The position numbers and the translations under genes were made by a program. 64,000 nt of DNA from Chryseobacterium geocarposphaerae (GTDB taxonomy: Bacteria > Bacteroidota > Bacteroidia > Flavobacteriales > Weeksellaceae). The DNA is taken from the NCBI RefSeq assembly GCF_002797535.1, contig NZ_PGFD01000003.1, forward strand, positions 1-64,000. The letters run 5' to 3'. Below are positions 1 through 8,511 of the stretch, piece after piece. Within the stretch, counting starts at the first letter, position 1, and every line of letters starts with the position of its first letter. The notes under the pieces are model-generated. The model saw only the letters and a program-made list of their open reading frames with translations, did not search any database and had not been told where the DNA came from.

Positions 1-142
1 CAAAATTTTTTAACTCCCACAACTTTTATTTCTAAAAGTTTCTGATTGTTTTTCCCGTATCTCCTAAAGTGATTTTATTAATCTTTATGCTTATCCAAAA
101 GCTCTTCTGCGCTTACCTACTCACCTCTCGTTTTCAGTGGGG

Positions 143-150
143 CAAAGATA
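143..150 (-). promoter_or_regulatory. Leftward promoter -7 box at the window edge
   Basis: On the minus strand this reads TATCTTTG, a full match to the Bacteroidota -7 consensus TAnnTTTG. Transcription would run left, out of the window, so positions 1 to about 137 would be the 5' untranslated region of a gene beyond the edge. I see no start codon, riboswitch core or terminator in those bases that I can name. Positions 151-357 are AT-rich with nothing further recognisable except the leader region listed next. Confidence 0.4.
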
Positions 151-357
151 GATACTTTATTATATATAATCCTAATTTACTTAACTTAAATTTCATATTC
201 CCGTAATATTTTATCTTAACTCACTGATTAGGTACGAGAAGAATTTTTTAATAAAAAGAGCAAGCACAAGACAATCATATAATAGTCATGAAAAACAAAA
301 TACTAATATATATAGCATACATGTCCACATTTGAAAATTATTTTATACCTTCGCAGT

Positions 358-414
358 ATGAATTCTAACAACAGAGCATATTATTACAGAATTATTAACT
401 CAATTATGGGATAA
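358..414 (+). CDS. Tyrosine-rich leader peptide of the tyrA attenuator (18 aa)
   Basis: An 18-codon frame, MNSNNRAYYYRIINSIMG, contains three consecutive tyrosine codons (379-387). It ends 24 bases before a strong intrinsic terminator, which is followed by tyrA (prephenate dehydrogenase). This is the classic arrangement of ribosome-mediated attenuation: a run of codons for the pathway's end product, then a terminator, then the biosynthetic gene. A -7-like TACCTTCG lies at 346-353, so transcription may start almost at the ATG and the peptide may be translated from a leaderless or nearly leaderless mRNA. Seen: the frame, the Tyr run and the terminator. Inferred: that tyrosyl-tRNA shortage stalls the ribosome here. 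No alternative antiterminator pairing was worked out by eye. Confidence 0.65.
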   Translation: MNSNNRAYYYRIINSIMG

Positions 415-438
415 GGAATTCTTATGTATATATAATTC

Positions 439-466
439 AAACCTCGTCCTAGACGAGGTTTTTTGA
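439..466 (+). terminator. Attenuator terminator upstream of tyrA
   Basis: A perfect 10-bp stem (arms 439-448 and 452-461) with a 3-nt loop is followed by a T run. It lies between the Tyr-rich leader peptide and tyrA, so it should end transcription before tyrA unless antitermination occurs. Confidence 0.8.
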
Positions 467-483
467 TTTTAAATTAGAAGAAA

Positions 484-1329
484 ATGAAAATAGGTATTAT
501 TGGCGTAGGATTAATAGGCGGTTCGATAGCTTTAAAATTAAAACAGAAAGGCCTTGCAACTTATATTTATGGAATTGATAACAATGAACAACACCTTAAT
601 GAGGGTATAGAGCTTCAAATCATCAACGAGAAGGCAAACTTAGAGGAAGGAATCAAAAATTCTGACCTTATTATTATTGCAATTCCTGTAGATGCAGCCA
701 GAAAACTCCTTCCAAAGGTTTTGGACTTGGTTTCAGATGATCAAACTGTAATGGATTGTGGTTCTACAAAGTCAGGAATTGTAGAAATAGTTAAAAGTCA
801 TCCTAAAAGATCCAGATATGTTGCTTTTCACCCGATGTGGGGAACGGAAAACAATGGCCCAAAGTCTGCTGTAGCGGAGAGCTTTTCAGGAAAGGCCGGA
901 GTTATTTGTAATAAAGAGGAATCTGCAGAAGATGCTTTTACATTGGTCGAGAAGATTGTTTATACTCTGGACATGCATCCTATATATATGAATGCCCAAG
1001 ATCATGATATTCATACGGCTTATATTTCCCACATCTCTCATATCACATCTTATGCCTTAGCGAATACAGTTCTGGAAAAGGAACGTGAAGAGGAAACGAT
1101 TTTCCAACTTGCGAGTTCCGGATTTTCGAGTACAGTACGTTTAGCAAAATCACATCCTGAAATGTGGGTTCCTATCTTTAAACAAAATAAGGAAAATGTT
1201 CTGGATGTTTTAAATGAACATATCTCACAATTAAGAAAATTCAAATCGGCTTTAGAAAAAGAAAATTACGAATATTTAGGAGAACTGATCTCCAATGCCA
1301 ATAAAATAAGAGAAATACTTGATAAATAA
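484..1329 (+). CDS. tyrA: Prephenate dehydrogenase (tyrosine biosynthesis)
   Basis: This enzyme oxidatively decarboxylates prephenate to 4-hydroxyphenylpyruvate with NAD(P)+, the committed step to tyrosine. The 281-aa cytoplasmic protein starts with a Rossmann GxGxxG motif (G7, G9, G12), followed by the CGSTK segment near residue 92 and the FHPMWGTE segment near 115, both typical of the family. Length matches monofunctional TyrA; there is no fused chorismate mutase or ACT domain. It stands alone as a transcription unit with its own terminator at 1357-1383, and is preceded by a tyrosine-rich leader peptide and attenuator. Expression is therefore probably set by charged tRNA-Tyr supply. Confidence 0.93.
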   Translation: MKIGIIGVGLIGGSIALKLKQKGLATYIYGIDNNEQHLNEGIELQIINEKANLEEGIKNSDLIIIAIPVDAARKLLPKVLDLVSDDQTVMDCGSTKSGIVEIVKSHPKRSRYVAFHPMWGTENNGPKSAVAESFSGKAGVICNKEESAEDAFTLVEKIVYTLDMHPIYMNAQDHDIHTAYISHISHITSYALANTVLEKEREEETIFQLASSGFSSTVRLAKSHPEMWVPIFKQNKENVLDVLNEHISQLRKFKSALEKENYEYLGELISNANKIREILDK

Positions 1330-1356
1330 TAACTTATATTAATCACCACCTTTATA

Positions 1357-1383
1357 AAAACTTCCTTAACCGGAAGTTTTTTT
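1357..1383 (+). terminator. Intrinsic terminator after tyrA
   Basis: A 9-bp stem (1357-1365 with 1372-1380) with a 6-nt loop runs into a T tract. Confidence 0.8.
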
Positions 1384-1470
1384 ATTTCAAATATTCAATC
1401 AATTTTTAATTTTATTAAAAAAGTATTTAACTTTATTTAAATTAATATTACATTTGTAAAAACATATTCA

Positions 1471-1737
1471 ATGAAACTCCCCATTATTTGTCCTAGTTGC
1501 GATCATACCTTAAATGTAAGTCAGATGAAATGTCCCAACTGTACTACAGAAGTCAATGGAGACTATGAGCTTCCGGTTATATTAAAGCTGAATCGTGATG
1601 AACAGGAATTTATCCTCAATTTTTTCTTATCCAGCGGAAGTATTAAAGAAATGGCAAAACAAGCCGATCTCTCCTATCCTACTATGAGAAACAAAATGGA
1701 TGATCTTATTCAAAAAATCAACTTATTAAAAAACTAA
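1471..1737 (+). CDS. DUF2089-type zinc-ribbon / helix-turn-helix protein
   Basis: The 88-aa protein has an N-terminal zinc-ribbon signature, CPSC (residues 8-11) and CPNC (residues 21-24), then a region (about 38-85) resembling a sigma-factor-like helix-turn-helix (GSIKEMAKQADLSYPTMRNK). This architecture is the DUF2089 family. A DNA-binding regulatory role is an inference from the fold. A consensus -7 box TACATTTG lies at 1449-1456, 15 nt before the ATG, giving a very short 5' UTR. It heads a probable operon with the Yip1-like membrane protein 18 nt downstream and the serine hydrolase after that. Confidence 0.8.
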   Translation: MKLPIICPSCDHTLNVSQMKCPNCTTEVNGDYELPVILKLNRDEQEFILNFFLSSGSIKEMAKQADLSYPTMRNKMDDLIQKINLLKN

Positions 1738-1755
1738 AGCAAAAAACTCATCAAC

Positions 1756-2328
1756 ATGAATTGGAAAACAGTTTTCAACCCATTTTCAAAATATAGCGAG
1801 AATCAGCTTCTTATTGCAGGAATAGTATCTCTGGGAATCACATTGGTATTATGTAATGTATTCAATTTACAGGTGGACAGTATTTTTCATTACCGGTATG
1901 CAGATGAAAAAGACTCATTTATTAAAAGTATTGGTTACAGCTTATTAAGCTATATCATTGCAATCATTATTTTTTTTATTCTCGGAAAAATATATAATAA
2001 AAGGACCAGACTTATTGATATTGTCAATACCATTTTAATTTCTCAAATTCCGGGAATTTTTATCATTCTGATCAGCGAGCTTCCTATTATTAAAAACAGT
2101 ATGGAGTCTATAAGAGTAATGGCAGAAAAAAATCCGGCAAATATTTCTCCCGCAGATCTTGTTGTTATCTGTATTTTCAGCTTTTCAGCTCTTTTACTAA
2201 TTGCTTACGGAATGACCCTTATCTATAATGGTTTCAAAACAGCGACCAATCTTAAGAACTGGAAACAGATCGTGATTTTTGCATTCTTAATTATCGTTAC
2301 CACTATCACTTGTCAATTTATATTTTAA
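1756..2328 (+). CDS. Yip1-family integral membrane protein
   Basis: This 190-aa protein has an N-terminal amphipathic stretch and about five hydrophobic segments (roughly residues 19-38, 58-78, 86-107, 131-153, 168-189), with the opening NPFSKYSENQ typical of bacterial Yip1-domain proteins. No catalytic motif is visible; function in bacteria is poorly defined. It lies 18 nt after the DUF2089 gene, and its stop is 5 nt before the next ATG, so the three genes are probably co-transcribed. The link between a zinc-ribbon regulator and this membrane protein suggests a small regulatory or envelope module, but that is inference. Confidence 0.7.
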   Translation: MNWKTVFNPFSKYSENQLLIAGIVSLGITLVLCNVFNLQVDSIFHYRYADEKDSFIKSIGYSLLSYIIAIIIFFILGKIYNKRTRLIDIVNTILISQIPGIFIILISELPIIKNSMESIRVMAEKNPANISPADLVVICIFSFSALLLIAYGMTLIYNGFKTATNLKNWKQIVIFAFLIIVTTITCQFIF

Positions 2329-2333
2329 AAGCT

Positions 2334-3971
2334 ATGAAAACTAAAATTTTATTTATTGTCTTTCTACTAAGTATTCAACAAATTTTCTCACAACAAATAG
2401 CCGGTTCATGGGAAGGAGATTTAGATATTGAAGGAAATAAACTTCCTTTTATTGTTCATATAGAAAAAGATAAAAATTCTTATAAAGCTTTACTTGACAG
2501 TCCCGCACAAGGAGCTGAAGGTATTCCTGCCGAAAAGGTATCATTTAGCAACAATGAATTGTTTATAGAAATTACAAGCGCAAATGCATCCTATAAAGGA
2601 AAGCTTGAAAACAATACCATATCAGGTAATTTCATTCAAAACGGGAAAAGCTTTCCTTTAGTTTTAAAACCTTTTGATAAAAAGAATAATAAAGATGAAA
2701 ATCTCGAGATCCTTAAATTATCAGCTAACATTCAGGAAAGTTTGAATAAAATTGATGATTTCATCTCTTATCTAGAGAAAAACAATGCCGAAGCAGGTGA
2801 AATTTCGATTTTTAAAGGAGGAAAAGAGATCTACAAAAGAAATTTTGGAGAAACTGCTTTTTCCCAAGAGGATAAAGTAACTTTTCAGATCGGTTCTATC
2901 ACAAAATCGATGACCGCCATGATGTTGTTTAAGCTTATTGAGAAAAAGCAATTGGATCTTAATGACAAACTTTCAAAGTTTTATTCTAAAATTCCAAATG
3001 CTGAAAAAATAACGATTTCACAACTGCTTCATCATTCTTCAGGACTGGGAGATTATGTTACGGGCAAGAATACCATGAAGTGGCTTACAGATAAAGTTTC
3101 TGAAGAACAGATCATGAATCACATTATTGAGCAGGGTTCTTTATTTGAGCCGGGAACTAAAGTTCAATATTCCAATTCCGGATATTATTTATTGACAAAA
3201 ATCTTAGAAAAGGTCAGTAAAAAATCTTACGCAGACAATTTAAAGGAAACATTTGTACAGCCTCTACAATTAAAAAACTTTTATACGGTGAGCCAAAAGC
3301 CAACAAACGTTTTCAGTTCTTACAGCTATGCCAATGCATGGGAACCTGTGAAAGATTTTGATTTCAACAATGTAGTAGGTGTAGGTGATATTGCCACTAC
3401 TCCAACGAATTTAAATATCATTATTAATGCTCTTTTTGCAGGAAAAATTATTTCCAAAGAAAGCCTTTCTGCCATGATGCCTAAAGAGGACAGATTTGGA
3501 ATGGGACTCGCTTTAACATCTTTTTATTCAAAGATGTTTGTAGGACACAGCGGCGGAACGTATGGAACCAATTCATTAATGATCTATAACGGTGAGGATG
3601 ATATTTCCATTTCTTATTCTTTGAACGCCGACAGAATAGGAGCCAATAATTTCACAATTGATATTTTAAGTATACTTTATAATAAAGAGTTCAGTCTGCC
3701 TAATTTTTCAACTACAAAAATTTCAGAAACTGAGTTAGAGAAATACGTTGGTGATTATTCATCTAAAGATATTCCACTTGGTATTAAAATTTTCATTAAA
3801 AACGGAGGATTATTCGGACAGGGAACAGGGCAACCTGAGTTTCCACTAGAATATGTAGAAAAAGATCAGTTTAAATTTGACAATGCCGGTCTAAAGATGA
3901 CTTTCTTTCCTGAAAAAACAGAAATGCAACTGGAGCAAGGCGGCGGAAAGTTTTTATTTAACAAGAAATAA
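2334..3971 (+). CDS. Secreted serine hydrolase, beta-lactamase/class C family
   Basis: A 545-aa protein with a signal peptide (residues 1 to about 19, ending FSQ), a beta-rich N-terminal domain (about 22-115), a serine beta-lactamase-like domain and a C-terminal lipocalin-like tail. The nucleophile motif SITK lies near residue 187 and the YSN motif near 278; HSGG near 405 fits the third active-site box. Such proteins act as periplasmic esterases, peptidases or penicillin-binding-protein relatives; the substrate cannot be told. I chose the ATG at 2334 rather than 2310, because the upstream start would overlap the Yip1 gene and spoil the signal peptide. Last gene of the DUF2089-Yip1 operon. Confidence 0.85.
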   Translation: MKTKILFIVFLLSIQQIFSQQIAGSWEGDLDIEGNKLPFIVHIEKDKNSYKALLDSPAQGAEGIPAEKVSFSNNELFIEITSANASYKGKLENNTISGNFIQNGKSFPLVLKPFDKKNNKDENLEILKLSANIQESLNKIDDFISYLEKNNAEAGEISIFKGGKEIYKRNFGETAFSQEDKVTFQIGSITKSMTAMMLFKLIEKKQLDLNDKLSKFYSKIPNAEKITISQLLHHSSGLGDYVTGKNTMKWLTDKVSEEQIMNHIIEQGSLFEPGTKVQYSNSGYYLLTKILEKVSKKSYADNLKETFVQPLQLKNFYTVSQKPTNVFSSYSYANAWEPVKDFDFNNVVGVGDIATTPTNLNIIINALFAGKIISKESLSAMMPKEDRFGMGLALTSFYSKMFVGHSGGTYGTNSLMIYNGEDDISISYSLNADRIGANNFTIDILSILYNKEFSLPNFSTTKISETELEKYVGDYSSKDIPLGIKIFIKNGGLFGQGTGQPEFPLEYVEKDQFKFDNAGLKMTFFPEKTEMQLEQGGGKFLFNKK

Positions 3972-3978
3972 TAAATAA

Positions 3979-4009
3979 AAAACCTCAGATTTTATATCTG
4001 AGGTTTTTT
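3979..4009. terminator. Bidirectional terminator between convergent genes
   Basis: A perfect 12-bp stem (3979-3990 with 3996-4007), loop of 5, with A and T tracts on both sides. It serves the rightward hydrolase gene and the leftward sdaA gene. Confidence 0.85.
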
Positions 4010-4028
4010 GTATCTAAATTAGAGTTAC

Positions 4029-5447
4029 TTAACATTCCGGAACATTCACCGCAATCGCCAATCCCCCTTCCGAAGTTTCTTTAAAACGGTCACTCATAGC
4101 CAATGCTGTTTCCCACATGGTCTGAATTACCTCATCTAAAGTTACTTTTGCTTTTGTCGGATCACTTTCTAAGGCAATATTTGCTGCTGTAATCGCTTTT
4201 ATCGCTCCCATTGTATTTCTTTCAATACATGGAATCTGAACCAATCCTTTGATCGGATCACATGTAAGTCCTAAGTGATGCTCCATCGCGATTTCCGCTG
4301 CCATTAAAACCTGCCCAACATTTCCACCAAGAATTTCCGTTAAACCTGCAGCCGCCATTGCTGATGAAACCCCGATTTCCGCCTGGCAACCACCCATCGC
4401 CGCAGAAATTGTCGCATTTTTCTTGAATAAAGTTCCTATTTCACCGGCTACCAATAAAAATCTTACGATATCCTCTTCACTTATAGAGTTTGTGAAAGCC
4501 TGAGAATACATTAAAACTGCCGGAATTACTCCACTTGCACCATTGGTAGGAGCCGTAATGATTCTTCCAAAGCTTGCATTTTCTTCATTTACCGCCAATG
4601 CAAAACAAGCAATCCATTTATTAATATTGGTGAAGTTTTCTTCGGCATCCACTACCTGCTGAAACCACTCATCCTTATTTTTATAAATTCTATCTCCTAA
4701 TAATTTTCTATTAAGTCCGGCCGCTCTTCTTGTCACATTTAATCCCCCCGGAAGAACTCCTTCTTTATTTACTCCTTTATAAATACATTCTTTGATCTGC
4801 TGCCAGATATAAAGGGCTTCCTGTCTTGTTTCTTCCTGAGTTCTCCAGCTTTCTTCATTCATCAGGATTAGGTCTGAAATCCTGCTAAGCCCTAATTTTT
4901 CACAATATTTTACAATATCCGAAGATTTATGACAAGGATACAAAGTGCGGACACAGTGTTTTTGAATCGATTTTTTCTCCTGGCTCATGATAAATCCCCC
5001 CCCTACAGAGTAAAAATCCTGAACAAGCTCAGTTCCGTCTTCAAAAATTGCCTTAAAGATCATTCCGTTCGGATGATAGTCAAGCGACTTTTGCATATTT
5101 AAGACCAAATGATGACCGTAGATAAAAGGAATTTCCTTTTCACCTCCCAGATTGAGAATTTGATTATTTTTTACTTTTTCAATTTTTTCATCAATTTTGG
5201 TAGTATCGATTGTCTTAAAGTCTTCACCACTTAATCCCAACATTCCGGCAATATCTGTTCCATGCCCGATTCCCGTTTTTGCCAGTGAACCGAAAAACTC
5301 AACAAACACTTCCTTCACCTCATCTATTGATCTTTCTCTCTTTATAATTCTAATAAATGCAGAAGCTGCATTCCAAGGTCCCATTGTATGTGAACTAGAA
5401 GGGCCAATCCCTACTTTAATAATCTCAAAAACCGATATTGATTCCAT
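4029..5447 (-). CDS. sdaA: L-serine ammonia-lyase (serine dehydratase), single chain
   Basis: This enzyme deaminates L-serine to pyruvate and ammonia using a [4Fe-4S] cluster. The 472-aa protein has both domains in one chain: an N-terminal beta domain with the SSSHTMGP signature (residues 17-24) and a C-terminal alpha domain with cysteines near 354 (GGCQAEIG), 395 (LTCDP) and 406 (PCIERN) that match the cluster ligands of the family. A -7 box TATCTTTG lies on the minus strand at 5476-5483, giving a short 5' UTR. It neighbours the ammonium transporter gene on the same strand, but a hairpin separates the two, so they are likely separate transcripts. Confidence 0.92.
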   Translation of the reverse strand: MESISVFEIIKVGIGPSSSHTMGPWNAASAFIRIIKRERSIDEVKEVFVEFFGSLAKTGIGHGTDIAGMLGLSGEDFKTIDTTKIDEKIEKVKNNQILNLGGEKEIPFIYGHHLVLNMQKSLDYHPNGMIFKAIFEDGTELVQDFYSVGGGFIMSQEKKSIQKHCVRTLYPCHKSSDIVKYCEKLGLSRISDLILMNEESWRTQEETRQEALYIWQQIKECIYKGVNKEGVLPGGLNVTRRAAGLNRKLLGDRIYKNKDEWFQQVVDAEENFTNINKWIACFALAVNEENASFGRIITAPTNGASGVIPAVLMYSQAFTNSISEEDIVRFLLVAGEIGTLFKKNATISAAMGGCQAEIGVSSAMAAAGLTEILGGNVGQVLMAAEIAMEHHLGLTCDPIKGLVQIPCIERNTMGAIKAITAANIALESDPTKAKVTLDEVIQTMWETALAMSDRFKETSEGGLAIAVNVPEC

Positions 5448-5500
5448 ATAGAAAATTCATCATTTTTCCTAAACACAAAGATACACGATAAATTGAAAAG

Positions 5501-5533
5501 CAAAAGCCGAAGATGAAATTTCACCTTCGGCTC
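5501..5533 (-). terminator. Probable terminator downstream of amt
   Basis: An 8-bp GC-rich stem (5505-5512 with 5525-5532) lies about 120 nt past the amt stop codon. On the minus strand it is followed by an interrupted T tract, so its strength is uncertain. Confidence 0.5.
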
Positions 5534-5647
5534 AAAATTAAAACTATATGAACTCAAATATTATTGATGTGAATTATCTATAATGAATTGGCTCGCAGGT
5601 GAATTCTTAAATTGACTGCAAAACGAATTGACAATTCACAATTAACT

Positions 5648-6991
5648 TTAACACAGGCTTTCTTCATGTTGAGACATATCCAGTCCCATATTTTCCGACT
5701 CCTCAGAGACCCTTAGAGTGATGATACTGTCTGTAATCTTATACAAAAGCAGTGAGCCAAAAAATGCAAACAATGAAACAAGAACCAACGCAATCATATG
5801 ATGGGCAAATACTTTAATTCCCCCATGAAGAAGACTTGCATTCTCACCATGAGCAAAGATTGCTGTTAAGATCATTCCCATAATTCCTCCCACTCCATGA
5901 CAGGCGAAAACATCCAGCGTGTCATCTATTTTCTTCAATGCTTTCCAGTTAACCATTATATTAGAAACAATTGCCGAAATGAAACCGATGAAAAGACTTT
6001 CCGAAATAGAAACAAACCCACAAGCCGGAGTGATCGCAACCAAACCTACTACTGCACCGATACACGCTCCTAAAGCAGAAACTTTTCTTTTATTGATTCT
6101 GTCAAAAAAGATCCAGGTCATCATTGCAGAAGCTGAAGCAATCGTTGTAGTTCCAAAAGCTGTAGCAGCAGTTGCATTGGCACTCAAGGCAGAACCGGCA
6201 TTAAAACCAAACCATCCGAACCAAAGCATTCCTGTTCCCAACATTACGTATGAGATATTGGATGGTTCATGGTGAGGATTTTTTCGGTTTCCAACAACAA
6301 TGGCTCCCGCCAAAGCCGCAAAACCGGCACTCATATGAACCACTGTCCCTCCGGCAAAATCTTTTACTCCGAAATATTTATTCAAAAGTCCATCCGGATG
6401 CCACACCATATGACATAAAGGAGTATATATGAACAGGCTAAACAAAACCATGAACAACAGATAAGAAATAAATCTTACTCTTTCAGCAAACGATCCTGTG
6501 ATCAAAGCTGGTGTAATGACTGCAAATTTCATTTGAAACAAAGCAAAAAGAATAAAGGGAATTGTAGAAGCCATTGCTTTATGCGGCAATACTCCTACTC
6601 TGCTGAAAAAGGGATAGCTTAAAGGATTACCGATTATTCCGTAATGTTCTCCATTAATCGTAAAGCCAATAGAATCTCCAAAAGAAAGTGAAAAACCAAC
6701 TACTACCCATAAAATTGAGATCACTCCCAAAGCAATAAAGCTTTGCAGCATGGTAGAAATCACATTTTTCTTCCCAACCATTCCGCCGTAGAAGAATGAT
6801 AAGCCAGGCGTCATTAATAAAACCAAACCTGCAGCTGCCAGAATCCAGGCCACATCTGCTCCAACAATTTTACTTTCATCTAGAAATTCTCCGGTATTCG
6901 GAAAATCAACAATGGGACTCCAAAACAGCCCCCCGACTGCGACTAGAGAAATGATAGTAAAAGACACTATCCATTTAAGCCCTACTTTCAT
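5648..6991 (-). CDS. amt: Ammonium transporter (Amt/MEP/Rh family)
   Basis: An inner-membrane ammonium channel of 447 aa with about eleven hydrophobic segments after an N-terminal signal-anchor-like stretch. It shows the family hallmarks: FFYGGMVGKKN near residue 66, the first pore histidine in VVHMSAGF near residue 218, and the second in ACHGVGG near 364. A consensus -7 box TACTTTTG lies on the minus strand at 7012-7019. No PII gene (glnK/glnB) is next to it, which is less usual than the amtB-glnK pairing of other phyla. The neighbouring serine dehydratase releases ammonia, but no direct link is shown. Confidence 0.92.
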   Translation of the reverse strand: MKVGLKWIVSFTIISLVAVGGLFWSPIVDFPNTGEFLDESKIVGADVAWILAAAGLVLLMTPGLSFFYGGMVGKKNVISTMLQSFIALGVISILWVVVGFSLSFGDSIGFTINGEHYGIIGNPLSYPFFSRVGVLPHKAMASTIPFILFALFQMKFAVITPALITGSFAERVRFISYLLFMVLFSLFIYTPLCHMVWHPDGLLNKYFGVKDFAGGTVVHMSAGFAALAGAIVVGNRKNPHHEPSNISYVMLGTGMLWFGWFGFNAGSALSANATAATAFGTTTIASASAMMTWIFFDRINKRKVSALGACIGAVVGLVAITPACGFVSISESLFIGFISAIVSNIMVNWKALKKIDDTLDVFACHGVGGIMGMILTAIFAHGENASLLHGGIKVFAHHMIALVLVSLFAFFGSLLLYKITDSIITLRVSEESENMGLDMSQHEESLC

Positions 6992-7051
6992 AAAATTTTT
7001 AATTACCCCATCAAAAGTAGTAATAAATTTTCAAAAACAAATAATAAAAAC

Positions 7052-7082
7052 AAAAACACCCTATTTTAAATAGGGTGTTTTT
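7052..7082 (-). terminator. Intrinsic terminator after the alpha/beta hydrolase
   Basis: A near-perfect palindromic stem (about 7054-7066 with 7068-7080) is followed on the minus strand by a T-rich tract. It lies just upstream of the amt promoter and separates the two units. Confidence 0.8.
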
Positions 7083-7099
7083 TGAAATAAAATATATTT

Positions 7100-7741
7100 T
7101 TAAATTAATTCATCTTGTAAAATACGGGAGACCTCCTTAAATTTTGTAGCAGGAAAAAGATGAGTCCCCCCTTTGATAATGTAATCGGGTTTTGAGTTTT
7201 TAATAGGAAAGACAATATCTCTATCACCCAGTATCTGTACGACCTTCGATGTTTCTTCAAATTTCCATTCGGAGATCTTTTCAACCGACCATTTTAAATA
7301 ATAAGGATCTTTCACCCTGAAATATTGTAAAACCTTTGGGTTTTTAGGATCGAAAAACTTTCGAAGCACAGAATAAGCTCTTGTTGTTCTTTCATTGAAT
7401 AGGCTTTCCGGCAGAATTTTAGGAATTCTTGTAATTTCTCCGGCTCTTATTAATCTGGATTTTTCTTTATCGGATTTTATGCTTCCCAAAATCACCACTT
7501 TTTCAGCAGGCTTCAGTTTATTAATCTCCTGCACCATAATTCCTCCAAAAGAATATCCTAAAAGGTAGAATGGCTGTGAATCATCAATCTTTTCGGCCAT
7601 TCTCTTTATATATGCGGCAAAGCTTTCATTTTTCTCAGGAATCAGCCAGTCTATAAAGACAATTTCATGTTGTTTAGGAAATTCTAATTTTTCCAATACT
7701 TTAAAATCGGCTCCCAACCCGCTTATTATATAAATTTTCAT
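7100..7741 (-). CDS. Alpha/beta hydrolase of unknown substrate
   Basis: A 213-aa cytoplasmic protein with the alpha/beta-hydrolase fold. The nucleophile elbow GYSFGG places the catalytic serine at residue 64; GDRDIVFP near residue 171 supplies the acid and GGTHLFP near 191 the histidine, so the triad is complete. No lid or signal peptide is visible. The substrate cannot be predicted. It is a single-gene unit flanked by terminators on both sides. Confidence 0.8.
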   Translation of the reverse strand: MKIYIISGLGADFKVLEKLEFPKQHEIVFIDWLIPEKNESFAAYIKRMAEKIDDSQPFYLLGYSFGGIMVQEINKLKPAEKVVILGSIKSDKEKSRLIRAGEITRIPKILPESLFNERTTRAYSVLRKFFDPKNPKVLQYFRVKDPYYLKWSVEKISEWKFEETSKVVQILGDRDIVFPIKNSKPDYIIKGGTHLFPATKFKEVSRILQDELI

Positions 7742-7751
7742 ACTACTAAAA

Positions 7752-7790
7752 TAAAAAATATGGGCAACTTCTGAAAGCTGCCCATATTTA
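7752..7790 (-). terminator. Intrinsic terminator after the first YceI gene
   Basis: A hairpin built on ATATGGGCA and TGCCCATAT (about 7758-7766 with 7779-7787) is followed on the minus strand by a T-rich stretch. Confidence 0.75.
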
Positions 7791-7806
7791 AATATTGTTA
7801 AAAAAA

Positions 7807-8433
7807 TTATTTCTTTTTTACCGGAACTCTGTTTTCGTTATCCAGTTTTTCTGTAGAAATCTTGAACTGAATATCCATTTCATTTTTAATAAAGTAATCT
7901 TTCAATGAAGACTGGTAGAATACTTTGAAATCTCTTCTGTTCAATGAGAACTTAGCAGATTCAATGATTACTGTAAACTGAGTGATGTATACATTTGCAG
8001 GGAAAGAAATCGTCTTTCTAACACCTTTCAATGTAAAGTCTCCATATACTGTTGAATTGTATGTTCCGTTTGCTAATGGTAAAATTTTAGTTAAATGAAA
8101 CTTTGCAGTCGGGAATTTTTTAACCTCAAAAAAGTTTGTGCTTTTTAAGTCGTTTGTAAGCTTAATCTGATCTTCTTCAGAAACATCTCCTGCCATTAAG
8201 CTTCTCATGTCAATAATAAACTCACCATCTATCAAAACCGTTTTATCAAAATTGAATTTTCCGCTTTTTAATTTTACAGTTCCAGAGTGTGATGTTTCCT
8301 GAGTTTTTACAACCTTATAACCCCACCATCTGATTTCAGATGAAGTCACTTTTATCACTTTATCTCCTTTCTTTTGAGCAAAAACAAATGACATGCAAAC
8401 ACACATCATAGCCAACAATAGTAATCTTTTCAT
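7807..8433 (-). CDS. YceI-family protein, periplasmic
   Basis: The 208-aa protein has a clear signal peptide (about residues 1-19, ending SFVFA) followed by a single YceI domain, an eight-stranded lipocalin-like barrel that binds isoprenoid or other apolar ligands in characterised relatives. Family features include WWGYKVVKT near residue 36 and the NRRDFKVFYQSS segment near 160. It is a paralogue of the next upstream gene, with matching segments such as HSGTVKLKSG against HDGTIKVKSG. A terminator at 8465-8490 separates the two, so this copy needs its own promoter, which I could not pin down. Confidence 0.85.
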   Translation of the reverse strand: MKRLLLLAMMCVCMSFVFAQKKGDKVIKVTSSEIRWWGYKVVKTQETSHSGTVKLKSGKFNFDKTVLIDGEFIIDMRSLMAGDVSEEDQIKLTNDLKSTNFFEVKKFPTAKFHLTKILPLANGTYNSTVYGDFTLKGVRKTISFPANVYITQFTVIIESAKFSLNRRDFKVFYQSSLKDYFIKNEMDIQFKISTEKLDNENRVPVKKK

Positions 8434-8464
8434 TCTTTTTTATTTACAATTCAACAAAAATAAA

Positions 8465-8490
8465 AAAAAGTGTAGAACTTCTACACTTTT
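8465..8490 (-). terminator. Intrinsic terminator between the two YceI genes
   Basis: A stem built on GTGTAG (8470-8475) and CTACAC (8481-8486), extended by A/T pairs. The minus strand continues into a T run. Confidence 0.8.
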
Positions 8491-8511
8491 AACAATCTTT
8501 TTTTGTTTAAA

